In this document: piece by piece, positions 28,473 through 37,083 of the stretch
Position numbering within the stretch: position 1 is the first letter of the stretch
Layout of the letters: each line of letters opens with the position of its first letter
DNA from: Planctomycetota bacterium
Lineage (GTDB): Bacteria > Planctomycetota > Planctomycetia > Planctomycetales > Planctomycetaceae
Length of the DNA stretch: 64,000 bases
NCBI GenBank assembly: GCA_014584345.1
Contig: JACTNB010000019.1
Location: 248,001 to 312,000, forward strand
Direction of reading: 5' to 3'
Translations under genes and position numbers: made by a program
The notes under the pieces: model-generated
Seen by the model: the letters and a program-made list of their open reading frames with translations, nothing else
Databases searched by the model: none
What the model was told of the DNA's origin: nothing

Positions 28473-29519
28473 TCATGTCGCCGCATTCCGACTGGTCATG
28501 TCGTACCGAGGCGCTGGGGGACTCGCGTTGGGATTAAGCGGAGGCAAGCCTCCATCTCCTGGATCCATCGGATCGGCTTGCGTGCCGCGATACCCGTTGT
28601 ATCCCCTATTGTATCCACGACCCCAGCCACCCCAGTTTCGTGGCGGAGCCCAGCCCGGCTGTTCGATAAAGGGGGTGGCCCTGTTCCGGTCCCAACCGCC
28701 GCGATCATCCTCGTCGCCGTACCCGATGGTCGACCGCATACTGCCCCGATAGAGTTCGGTGAGGAAGGGCCTGGGAGGTTCGGGACGTTCCGGAAGTCCC
28801 AGGATTTCCTCGAAATGGGCGCGATCGCTGTCGGCAATGGTCACGCCGCCCGTGCCGCGGCCATCGGGATTGAAACTGACGGTGAGTTGTCCGTGCTGAC
28901 GTGCTTCGAGCAGGATGTTGGACTGCTCAGGAGTTAATTCAAACGTGACGGTATTGGCACCACGGGAAACATCGGTGGGCTGGGTGAGCCGATTCATGGC
29001 AAGAATACGGACCCCCTTGAACATGGTCATTGTGAAGCCTCCGCGAAAGCGATCATCCGCGGCATTGTCGCTGATGGTGAGGTGCACATCGACAAAATCC
29101 CCCGGCTTGATCAAGCCATCGACCACGGCGGTGCTGTCTCCCAGGCTCACGGTGACGGCCTGCATGCCTGGTTCGAGTTCAAGCGGCGGCCTCTCGCGCG
29201 GGGGGTACAGGTCGCTGGTGAGGACCGGCTGAGCCTGCTTGATATCCTTCAAGGCATAACGGCCAACAATGGCGTTATTGCTGAGGATGGTTTCGCGGGT
29301 CATCTTGTCTGCCCGAAGTCGCCCCGTCACGATGTGATCGGAGGTGATCAAAGTCCCCGCGGGGATATCGGTGGAGGCCATCGGCACAAGCCGCGTGGTG
29401 ATTGGTGCTTCAGGTGCGGGCGCCCGGTAAAAGAAACTTTTACCGATGTACATAACAACCAGGGCACCAAATACGATCAAAATGATGAGCGTAATCATGG
29501 CAGGAGTAATGATTCTCAC
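28473..29519 (-). CDS. cpaB: Flp pilus assembly protein CpaB (RcpC) with Gly/Tyr-rich tail
   Basis: 348 residues. An N-terminal membrane helix (MITLIILIVFGALVVMYIG) is followed by an SAF domain (MASTDIPAGTLITSDHIVTG, then GRYALKDIKQAQPVLTSDLY) and a beta domain (MQAVTVSLGDSTAVVDGLIKP), as in CpaB/RcpC, which supports the secretin of Tad pili. The last 90 residues are rich in Gly, Trp, Tyr, Asn and Pro (GWGRGYNRGYNGYRG), an unusual extension. The start is a GTG at 29519 with GGAGAGGG 3 bases upstream, because the longer frame gives a non-signal N-terminus. The following gap to the TadG-like gene is 238 bases and holds no gene that I can see. Confidence 0.88.
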   Translation of the reverse strand: MRIITPAMITLIILIVFGALVVMYIGKSFFYRAPAPEAPITTRLVPMASTDIPAGTLITSDHIVTGRLRADKMTRETILSNNAIVGRYALKDIKQAQPVLTSDLYPPRERPPLELEPGMQAVTVSLGDSTAVVDGLIKPGDFVDVHLTISDNAADDRFRGGFTMTMFKGVRILAMNRLTQPTDVSRGANTVTFELTPEQSNILLEARQHGQLTVSFNPDGRGTGGVTIADSDRAHFEEILGLPERPEPPRPFLTELYRGSMRSTIGYGDEDDRGGWDRNRATPFIEQPGWAPPRNWGGWGRGYNRGYNGYRGTQADPMDPGDGGLPPLNPNASPPAPRYDMTSRNAAT

Positions 29520-29661
29520 GGTCCCTCTCCAATTTTTTACAAAAGTGTGTTCTGGATCGAGCCCAGACGATGTTTTCCGCAAGTTCCGGCTTGAATTCCG
29601 GTCGGGAGACTGATGTTCCTAGCCGGTTGGCAACGGCAAGGTTGCCTGTTTGTTGTTCCTG

Positions 29662-30066
29662 TTATTCCCGCTGCATCACCGTTTCCGAAACGAGGAAACG
29701 ATTCCGCAAGCCGAATCCGATCGGCCAAAGTAAATCCGGGGCGGCGTCTCGCATGGGCACGCGAACGACAACAACCACGGGATCTCCTGGATAATCTCCC
29801 TGCACGGCCTCGACGCGGGCATTCCGCGCCAGAACAGGCCCCAATGTCAACAAGGCGGATTCTTCCACGAATTCAAATTGTGTTCCGGGGTGTGTCGCCG
29901 TACGGGTGGCTGCCCGGCTGGCTTCCACTACCTTGCCCCGTGCATAAAACAACAGGGAAAATTCAAAAACCGCCAACAGCATCAACATCAGAATGGGCAA
30001 GGTGAGTGCCAATTCCATGCTGAGGAACGCGCGTCGTCGTTGCCGTGCCTGTGGATGCCGTTTCAT
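29662..30066 (-). CDS. TadE-like pilus protein
   Basis: 134-residue TadE-family pseudopilin. A basic leader (KRHPQARQRRRAF) precedes the prepilin-like helix SMELALTLPILMLMLLAVFE, with Glu at position 5 of the mature-like segment, then ARGKVVEASRAATR, typical of TadE. The frame is open upstream to 30186, overlapping the end of cpaA, but ATG 30066 gives the expected short leader. It is probably processed by the prepilin peptidase encoded just upstream. Confidence 0.87.
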   Translation of the reverse strand: MKRHPQARQRRRAFLSMELALTLPILMLMLLAVFEFSLLFYARGKVVEASRAATRTATHPGTQFEFVEESALLTLGPVLARNARVEAVQGDYPGDPVVVVVRVPMRDAAPDLLWPIGFGLRNRFLVSETVMQRE

Positions 30067-30182
30067 GTCAATTCCCGTCTCTCCGTGAGCCTGACAGGCC
30101 TGGGGAGAGCAGCTATTTGTCTGTGAAGTCGCAAAGGCTTTCTGCTTCGTAATTCTGAATCTGATTCCGTGTGGGCCGATCG

Positions 30183-30752
30183 TCACATCAGCCAGGGAAG
30201 TCGTGGTTGATCCTTAAGAAACCCTAAGAGCAACAGTCCCCAGGTTGCCAGGGCGATGGGTAAGGCATAGGCCATGATCCGCCGCTGCTGTTTCTGTTCC
30301 AAGGTTTCCCGTGGCCGCTTGTCTCCCGCCTTGGTAGGTTTACCAGTCGCCAGAAGTTTTTTCTTCGTGGCCTTCGTTCCTCTCGTGATCACATTCCACA
30401 GCACCACCCCCATCGTCACGAGGACCACCAGGAACGTGCTGACAATGAAGACATAAATGGACCAGTAAAATCCGAGCCAAACGCTCAGTCCTCCCATCAA
30501 CTTCACGTCCCCCCCGCCACCACTCCCAATGATCCACATGATGAACAGGAACCCAAACCCCACGAGGAAGCCCAAGGCGCCATCCGCCAGGCCCGACAGG
30601 CCGTTGAACAGGCCCTGGTAGACCCAGCCAGCAAAGAACATCGGCAACGTGAGTTTATTGGGAATTTTCCAGTACCAATGATCCCAGAGAGTTGCCGCCA
30701 GCGTATAGGCGACCACAAACAGGACAAAAACCACGGGTTGTGCTTGTTCCAT
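30183..30752 (-). CDS. cpaA: A24 prepilin peptidase (CpaA/TadV)
   Basis: 189-residue membrane aspartic peptidase that cleaves Flp-type prepilins. Several hydrophobic helices; the two active-site aspartates are in YWKIPN-adjacent DHWYW and GGGGDVKLMG, the latter being the conserved GxGD motif. A Lys/Arg-rich cytoplasmic loop (KATKKKLLATGKPTK) precedes the last helix. GAGG lies 7 bases before ATG 30752. It is the first gene of the Tad cluster read from right to left. Confidence 0.9.
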   Translation of the reverse strand: MEQAQPVVFVLFVVAYTLAATLWDHWYWKIPNKLTLPMFFAGWVYQGLFNGLSGLADGALGFLVGFGFLFIMWIIGSGGGGDVKLMGGLSVWLGFYWSIYVFIVSTFLVVLVTMGVVLWNVITRGTKATKKKLLATGKPTKAGDKRPRETLEQKQQRRIMAYALPIALATWGLLLLGFLKDQPRLPWLM

Positions 30753-30911
30753 CGATTGGCCTCAATGCCGTACCGGACGAGTGTCGCGAAACACGACACG
30801 CCTCTCGCCGGAGGTTTTCACCTTGTATTAAGTAAAATTTGTTGAACACCAGCATTCGCGGGAACCTCTTCGATCGTTTTTCTCCCCGCACGCTGGTTAT
30901 TTTCTGTTTCA

Positions 30912-30920
30912 AGTATAACA
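30912..30920 (-). promoter_or_regulatory. Candidate extended -10 promoter for the Tad cluster
   Basis: On the minus strand the sequence TGTTATACT (TG-N-TATACT form) lies about 160 bases upstream of cpaA in an AT-rich divergent region (30753-31254, no gene seen). A TTGCAA lies 13 bases before the hexamer, too close for a standard -35, so recognition would rely on the extended -10. Not proven. Confidence 0.35.
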
Positions 30921-30930
30921 CATGTTTCCT

Positions 30931-30960
30931 TTGCAAATTGCCAATGTTCTCATTTTGTAT
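30931..30960 (+). promoter_or_regulatory. Candidate promoter for the hydroxyacid dehydrogenase gene
   Basis: TTGCAA (30931-30936) and TTGTAT (30955-30960) are separated by 18 bases on the plus strand, a reasonable vegetative-type promoter, 295 bases upstream of the start codon at 31255. It would leave a long leader, so another promoter may be closer. Confidence 0.3.
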
Positions 30961-31254
30961 CACTAACCATTCTGCAGGACGCAACAATCGGACAGGACTG
31001 GCATAATCGGCGCGTTCGATACAATCGCAATTGCCATGGGATAGTATCCATTGCGACACTTAGGTTTCATCCACATATCCCGCACAATCCGCCAGACCCG
31101 AATTTGAATCAAATTCACAGACTGGCAGGGGGACCAGGGGAGAGATACAATCCGGTCTGTTTTTGTCTTCGATCTTTCAAGTCCAGGAACGTGTCCGTTA
31201 CTTGGCTTTCATGACGCGCCTGGTGTCGTACGTTCAACAGAGAATGTGAATAGA

Positions 31255-32223
31255 ATGAGTCGTCCCCGTGTCTTCGTCACCCGCAGAATCCCGGAAGTCG
31301 GACTGGAACGCCTGGCCAGGGATTGCGATCTGGAAGTATGGCCAGAACATCTCCCCCCCGCGCGCGCCATTCTGCTGGAAAAAGTGCGAGGCTGTGCCGG
31401 TGTGCTGACGATGCTGTCCGAACAGGTGGACGAGGAACTGTTCGCAGCGGCCGGCGATTCCTTGAAGGTGATCAGTCAATTTGCCGTGGGTTTCAACAAC
31501 ATCGACGTTGCCGCAGCACGCAGTCGGGGAATTGCCGTCGGGAATACGCCCGGGGCATTAACCGCCGCAACCGCCGACATGGCATTCACCCTGTTGATCG
31601 CGGCCGCGCGACGCCTGATCGAGGCCCACGAATACATTCACGCGGGAAACTGGAAAACCTGGGAACCGCTAGGACACATCGGGTGGGATCTGGAAGGGAA
31701 GACGATCGGGATAGTCGGGATGGGGCGGATTGGTTATGCCTTGGCCCGGCGATGTCACGGGGGCTGGGGCATGCAGGTCCTCTATACGAGTCGGACTCCC
31801 AAGGAAGAAGCCGAGACCAATCTGGGGGCCAGGCGAGTTGAATTCGAGGAATTGCTGGAGCAGTCCGACTTCGTTTCCGTGCATACGGACTTGAATTCCG
31901 AAACGGCCGGCCTGTTCAATGCCTCGGTGTTCGGCAAGATGAAGTCCAATGCCATCTTCATCAACACGGCTCGCGGGGGCATTCATGTGCAGCAGGATCT
32001 GGTGGCTGCGTTGAAAACGGGAACGATCGGCGCGGCGGGTTTAGACGTAACCGACCCCGAACCCCCTGCCCTGGACGACGAAATTCTGCATTTGCCGAAT
32101 TGTGTCGTGGCACCGCATATCGGGAGCGCGACCGTCTCGACACGAAATGCGATGGCTGAAATTGCGGCCGACAACCTGCTGCTGGGAATTCAGGGCAAAC
32201 CCCTGCGCTGCTCGGTTACCTGA
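31255..32223 (+). CDS. D-2-hydroxyacid dehydrogenase (glyoxylate/hydroxypyruvate reductase type)
   Basis: 322 residues. NAD(P)-binding motif GIVGMGRIGYALARR, the catalytic triad Arg in FINTARGGIHV, Glu in DVTDPEPP and His in APHIGSAT, and the substrate-binding region FAVGFNNIDVAAARSRGI place it among GRHPR-type glyoxylate/hydroxypyruvate reductases. It would reduce glyoxylate or hydroxypyruvate with NADPH or NADH. ATG 31255 is used; a GTG at 31246 adds three residues. A phosphatase gene follows after 125 bases on the same strand. Confidence 0.9.
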   Translation: MSRPRVFVTRRIPEVGLERLARDCDLEVWPEHLPPARAILLEKVRGCAGVLTMLSEQVDEELFAAAGDSLKVISQFAVGFNNIDVAAARSRGIAVGNTPGALTAATADMAFTLLIAAARRLIEAHEYIHAGNWKTWEPLGHIGWDLEGKTIGIVGMGRIGYALARRCHGGWGMQVLYTSRTPKEEAETNLGARRVEFEELLEQSDFVSVHTDLNSETAGLFNASVFGKMKSNAIFINTARGGIHVQQDLVAALKTGTIGAAGLDVTDPEPPALDDEILHLPNCVVAPHIGSATVSTRNAMAEIAADNLLLGIQGKPLRCSVT

Positions 32224-32348
32224 AACAAGGGACGGGCTTTGCGCTTGTTCCGGAGAATGGATTTCGGAACTCCAAGGGCAGGCCCCGTTGCGGGTTAAGG
32301 GGAACGACAGGCGGAACAAACCATCACACGACAGGGAAGGAGCGAACG

Positions 32349-33140
32349 ATGGAGGATCGGGAGGAGTGGAGCCGCGCTTTGGCCGTGGCTTGCGAGGCGG
32401 CAAAAGTTGCGGGGGGAATCCTGCAAGACTGGCGGAAGCGATTTTCCGTGTCGGAAAAAAGCCGCTTCAATCTGGTGACGGAAGCGGATTTCGCGGCAGA
32501 AGAGGCAATTTCAAAAATTCTGCAGGGGGAATTTCCGGAACATGCGTATCTGGGCGAAGAGGGGCTCAACCGCTCTGGGAAGGAGTCGGCCTACCGCTGG
32601 ATCATTGATCCGTTGGACGGCACGGGGAACTACGTTCATGGTTTTCCTTATTATTGCGTCTCGATTGGGCTGGAACAGGACGGCCAACTGGTCCTGGGCG
32701 TGATTTATGATCCGAATCGAGACGAATTGTTCCACGCCGTTCGTGGCCGTGGTGCCTTTTTGAATGGAGAGACAATCCGCGTTTCCCACGCGGACTCCCT
32801 GAGCCAGGCGATGTGCGTGGCCAGCCTGCCCGTCAACAGCGACCCGAAACATCCCGCAGTGGCCCGTTTTCTCGCCGTTTTGCCGGAAGCACAATCCGTG
32901 CAAAGACTTGGTTCGGCCGCGATGAATCTCGCCTATCTTGCGTGCGGTCGGCTGGAAGCCTTCTGGTCCACGACACTCAAGTCCTGGGATATGGCAGCCG
33001 GTGCGCTCATTGTGACGGAAGCCGGAGGCCAGACAACTCGTCTGAATGGCGAAGACCTGGACGTGCATCGACTTGAGATTTTGGCCACATGCACCCCAGA
33101 AATCCACTCAGCCCTGGTGGCGTTATTGAATCGGATCTGA
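32349..33140 (+). CDS. Inositol monophosphatase family protein
   Basis: 263-residue Mg-dependent, lithium-sensitive-type phosphatase. Metal-binding motifs are all visible: LVTEADFAAEE, YLGEEGLN (Glu), WIIDPLDGTGNYVHGFP and SWDMAAGALIVTEAGG. Substrates of the family include myo-inositol monophosphate, 3'-phosphoadenosine 5'-phosphate and fructose 1,6-bisphosphate, and cannot be separated from sequence alone. GGAG is placed about 8 bases before ATG 32349. The dehydrogenase gene 125 bases upstream may be co-transcribed. Confidence 0.9.
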   Translation: MEDREEWSRALAVACEAAKVAGGILQDWRKRFSVSEKSRFNLVTEADFAAEEAISKILQGEFPEHAYLGEEGLNRSGKESAYRWIIDPLDGTGNYVHGFPYYCVSIGLEQDGQLVLGVIYDPNRDELFHAVRGRGAFLNGETIRVSHADSLSQAMCVASLPVNSDPKHPAVARFLAVLPEAQSVQRLGSAAMNLAYLACGRLEAFWSTTLKSWDMAAGALIVTEAGGQTTRLNGEDLDVHRLEILATCTPEIHSALVALLNRI

Positions 33141-33586
33141 ATTCGCCGGTGATTTCAGGCAAGATAGCCGACGCTCAGGAGGGAGGCCGATTCCGTTGTA
33201 ACGATATTGCGATCGATCGATGACGGCACGCACGAAGAACATGTCGACAAACAAATGATTTTATGTTCACATTATGGATAGATATCAATCCTGGAAATTC
33301 CAGGGAATCCCAAAATAAAGCGGGCCGTCTGTTTGCCCCGGATGATACACTTAGGAGAGACGAAATCGTTCCGTGCACACGGCCATCGGAGGCACGGTTT
33401 CGAGAGGAATTCAGTGAGATCGGTCCTTTTAGCAGCATTTCGCACGGACAATACATGGGTTGAAACAGAGATTTTCCTACGGATTTTCCCGATATCTCTC
33501 GTTGATTTGGCGTATCAGGGGAATCCAGCGTGGTTCCCTTATCGATGATCTCTGTTTCACGCAGTCATGGATTGTGACGAATTTTT
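33141..33586. other. Intergenic region before the giant protein genes
   Basis: 446 bases with no gene or RNA that I recognise; it presumably carries the promoter of the giant-protein pair. The 33587 ATG is preceded by an AT-rich run (GAATTTTT) with no evident ribosome binding site. Confidence 0.4.
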
Positions 33587-36500
33587 ATGAAGGATTATTC
33601 TAGTCACGTACAAAGATCGCTTCGCCGATCCTGTTCGTCGGCCACCCTGTCGGTGGTCTGGCTGGCGATATGGGCATTTGCAATTTGGATTGGCCCTGTG
33701 TCAGCCCAGGAAACGCCTCCAGCCGCAACAAATCCGACGCCCACGACTCCCCCTGCCGCCCCTCCGGGTGTTCCTGCGCAAGTTCCGCAGGACATCATGT
33801 ATATTCCCGACGCTGACGGACGATTGAAGCCCGTACCTATCAATGTCACCTTACGCGAGTATCTGGAGTGGCTGGAACAACGGGAAAAAGGGGTGGAAGG
33901 CGAGCAGGCGGCTTGGACAATCCGTCTTCTGGAAGCCCGTGGCGAAATTAAGACGGCCGCGAATGGAAATTCCTGGGAGCAAATCCATTGTCAGATGACC
34001 ATTGCCGTGGGAGAGTCGCCTCGCTGGAACTCGGTCCCCTTGATGCTGGGCGAAGGCCTGCTGGCCGGCATGACCGATTCCGAGGAAGGGATCGCGTCGC
34101 ATCCGTTGATGCTGACCCGGGACATCGATAGTGGCCAGTGGTTATTGTGGTATCGCAATCGGAGTACATTCACGATCAAACTGGAAATGCTGGTTCCCTT
34201 GCGTGCCATGGGGGATCAGACCCAGTTGCTGCTGACATTTCCGTCGGCGTTGCGGACGGAGTTCGCGTTGGCGTTTGCCCGTTCGGATCTGCAGGTGGAA
34301 CTTGCCAGTCGCGGGTTCTGGGAGAAGCAGGAGCTCGATGGGGGGATGCTCGTCCGGATTGCGGGGTTTCAGCAGGCCATCGACTTGCGCTGGTCCCCCG
34401 AACGGGCGGATGCGGAAATCCCCCCGTTGATGCATGTCGATACTCAAATCGAACTGTTACGAGGCAGCGAGTCGAGTCATCTCACCGCGCGGCAAAAGAT
34501 CACCGTGGACCGCGGCAACGTGAACATACTGAAGGTCAGGCTTCCGGCGGGATTCCAGGTCGATGGCGTCAGTGCGGAACTTCCCATGCGTTATGCGATC
34601 GATGGGAGCGACCCCTCCGCGATTACATTAAGTTTTTCCCAGGCCATTCAATCCAGCGTCCAGATCGACTGGAAGCTGAGCAGTCCGATCCGTCGATTTG
34701 AATCCCTGATTTTTCTGGATGGATTCTCGGTGGAAGGCGCGCGCACCCAGACGGGACGCATCGGCATCCTGAAGTCGAGCGAATGGCGCATGGGCCAGAT
34801 TCCTGCCCGCTCGGAAAATGTGTACCGCATGAATGTGCGGGATTTCCCCGTGATGGGAGAGTACTCGCAGGCTTACCGGTATTACAGTCAACCCTATCGA
34901 CTCGGCTTGAACACACAGCGCATGGAACCGGAATTCAGCCATGCCTCGTATCACCAGTTGCACGTCGAGGCGGATTTGCTGCGGCTGTATGTCGATTTCG
35001 AAATTACCCCCAGCAACAGTGTTCTGGATACCATTCGGCTCGACTGGCCCGAACTGAACGCGGGCGTCTGGATTCCGGAACGGATCGTACGTGAATCGAC
35101 AGGCGAACCGATTCCCTGGCAGATCGAGGGGGACGATAAATTGTTATTAACCGTCCCCGGGCTGTTTGAGCGAGAAGTCATTCGGCTCGAAGCGTCGCGG
35201 AAACTTCCACGCGTGCCCGATGTCCTCGTGGATCAGCACGATTTGCAATTGTCCTTGCCACACATTTCCACCAGCGAGGCTCGCTCGCGGCACCGCGTTC
35301 TGAGACTGTCCAGCCCACTCATTCTCCCCTGGGAGCCGAGGCTACATTCCGAACAGATCGAATTACTGGCAACGCGTCACGTGCCGAATGAATGGCAGGA
35401 ACGCAAATTGTATCAACAGCGGCAGGGGATGGAACCACGTCATCAGTGGTACAGATTATCGCCCGGCGGCGAACCAATGCGACTTTCGTTCGAGAGTATC
35501 GAACGCAAAATGGAAGCAATGCGAACCGTCGAACTGGAACAAATCGACGCGCGGAATCGACGCCTGGCCTATGCGCAACGATTTCGTTTCACAATTTCGC
35601 GACTTCCCCTGGAAACGCTCCGCCTGGTGCAACGGCAACCTCTCCAGGAGAAACGTCCCGAGTTGGAAATGCGTTTCACGGACAGCCAGGGAAACGAACT
35701 GGTTCCCGTTGTCACCCGGATCGCGCCGGAACCGGGCAAGGCAGCCCCCAGCAATCCGGAAGCCGGAGAGTCCACGGAAGTAGAGTACCAGTTGGAATTC
35801 ACACCCCGATCTCCCGTGCTGGGCGAGTACCAGTTGAATGTTTATCGCAGCCTTGCCACGCCGCCACCGGATCGCGCCGAGACCGTAACTGTTTCCCTCC
35901 CTTTGCTGGAAGTTCCCGACGTACCGGATCTGCCGGGTAAGTTCCGCAATCGATCGGCTTATCAGGTGGATCCGGGGGAATCGGGCTGGCAGTTGTCGGA
36001 AGTCGTTCAAGGGATTCCCCTGTGGCTTCATGACAACACATCGAACGTATTGCCGTTGAAAGTTTCCATCCGACAGCCGAGGATCCCGGACAACGCCGGT
36101 CCCGTGCAAGGGGAAATTCAGTCGTGGCTGTCGGGCGATGGGCAACTGATCACGGAAATGGCCTTTCGGATAGCGCGAACGCCTCCCGCATTTGTCCTGC
36201 GCGACATGGACGGCTTCGAGTTGATCTCCGCTTACTGGAAAGCCGAGGGGCATGCTCAACCCATATTACTGGAGACTTACTTCGAATCAGCGGAAACCAC
36301 CCTGCTGTTTCCTGCCGCGGCCATCGGGGTGACGGGAAAACTCGTCGTCACGGTGAAACAACGGAGCGGTGGGAGCCTGTTATCGTTGTGGCATCAGGAA
36401 TTGAAGTTACCCGAACATACGCTTTCCAGTGACCTGACCCTGTTGCATTGGAATCTGAATCTGCCGCGTGGCATGTACCTGTTTAACACCCCGCAGCATC

Positions 36501-37042
36501 AGATCCCGTGTTATCGCTGGGGATGGCAGGGGCTGGGATTCCGCCGCATCCCTCTGGAGACAGCCCAGACTAATGGAAGGACATACTCGGGGGCCCATCC
36601 CAGTTACTGTTTTTCGAGTGTCGGTTGGCCGCGACAAATGGAAGTGCAACTGATCGGTCGAGGTTTGATGATGACGCTGGGGACCGGGCTGCCGATTCTG
36701 ATTGTGGTGCTGCTGGCGGGCCGCTCGCGCGAGTTGCAATTGCGCGGCGGGCTACTGTTGTTGCTGGGGGTGGGCACATTGGCCGTGATGTATCCGGAAC
36801 CGTTTCTGGTGCTGGTACAACCCGCGCTGCTCGGCCTGCTATTCATCACGATCGCTACCTGGTTGTCCTGGAAGGTCCGGCAACACCGCGAGGAACCGAC
36901 ACTGATCATCGTGGGACCGGGTGGGCACGCCGAATCTCCTGGAGGGCAGGGGGTCAGCTTCAGCGACCACGGAGTGGGGGCGGATGACATCACGCGCATT
37001 CAGGCTCCTCCTCGCCAAATTCTGGAATCCTCTCGTTCGTGA
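33587..37042 (+). CDS. Giant exported membrane protein A (1151 aa), function unknown
   Basis: Not recognised. An N-terminal signal sequence (basic RRSCSS, then VVWLAIWAFAIWIGPVSA, cut near residue 40) precedes a Pro/Thr-rich stretch and about 950 residues of probably beta-rich extracytoplasmic sequence, then three C-terminal helices at about 1026-1045, 1051-1068 and 1071-1094 and a short Gly-rich cytoplasmic tail. No enzyme motif was found. It is 41 bases upstream of the even larger protein B on the same strand, and both share the plan of signal, long ectodomain, then clustered helices, so they probably act together in the envelope. Confidence 0.75.
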   Translation: MKDYSSHVQRSLRRSCSSATLSVVWLAIWAFAIWIGPVSAQETPPAATNPTPTTPPAAPPGVPAQVPQDIMYIPDADGRLKPVPINVTLREYLEWLEQREKGVEGEQAAWTIRLLEARGEIKTAANGNSWEQIHCQMTIAVGESPRWNSVPLMLGEGLLAGMTDSEEGIASHPLMLTRDIDSGQWLLWYRNRSTFTIKLEMLVPLRAMGDQTQLLLTFPSALRTEFALAFARSDLQVELASRGFWEKQELDGGMLVRIAGFQQAIDLRWSPERADAEIPPLMHVDTQIELLRGSESSHLTARQKITVDRGNVNILKVRLPAGFQVDGVSAELPMRYAIDGSDPSAITLSFSQAIQSSVQIDWKLSSPIRRFESLIFLDGFSVEGARTQTGRIGILKSSEWRMGQIPARSENVYRMNVRDFPVMGEYSQAYRYYSQPYRLGLNTQRMEPEFSHASYHQLHVEADLLRLYVDFEITPSNSVLDTIRLDWPELNAGVWIPERIVRESTGEPIPWQIEGDDKLLLTVPGLFEREVIRLEASRKLPRVPDVLVDQHDLQLSLPHISTSEARSRHRVLRLSSPLILPWEPRLHSEQIELLATRHVPNEWQERKLYQQRQGMEPRHQWYRLSPGGEPMRLSFESIERKMEAMRTVELEQIDARNRRLAYAQRFRFTISRLPLETLRLVQRQPLQEKRPELEMRFTDSQGNELVPVVTRIAPEPGKAAPSNPEAGESTEVEYQLEFTPRSPVLGEYQLNVYRSLATPPPDRAETVTVSLPLLEVPDVPDLPGKFRNRSAYQVDPGESGWQLSEVVQGIPLWLHDNTSNVLPLKVSIRQPRIPDNAGPVQGEIQSWLSGDGQLITEMAFRIARTPPAFVLRDMDGFELISAYWKAEGHAQPILLETYFESAETTLLFPAAAIGVTGKLVVTVKQRSGGSLLSLWHQELKLPEHTLSSDLTLLHWNLNLPRGMYLFNTPQHQIPCYRWGWQGLGFRRIPLETAQTNGRTYSGAHPSYCFSSVGWPRQMEVQLIGRGLMMTLGTGLPILIVVLLAGRSRELQLRGGLLLLLGVGTLAVMYPEPFLVLVQPALLGLLFITIATWLSWKVRQHREEPTLIIVGPGGHAESPGGQGVSFSDHGVGADDITRIQAPPRQILESSRS

Positions 37043-37083
37043 GTGCCCTACCGGGACTCGAACCTGTTTGCTGAATTGACCTC

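Noticed and set aside
30753..31254. Search for a small Flp pilin gene beside the prepilin peptidase
   Set aside because: No short frame with a hydrophobic prepilin helix and Glu-Tyr motif is present on either strand.
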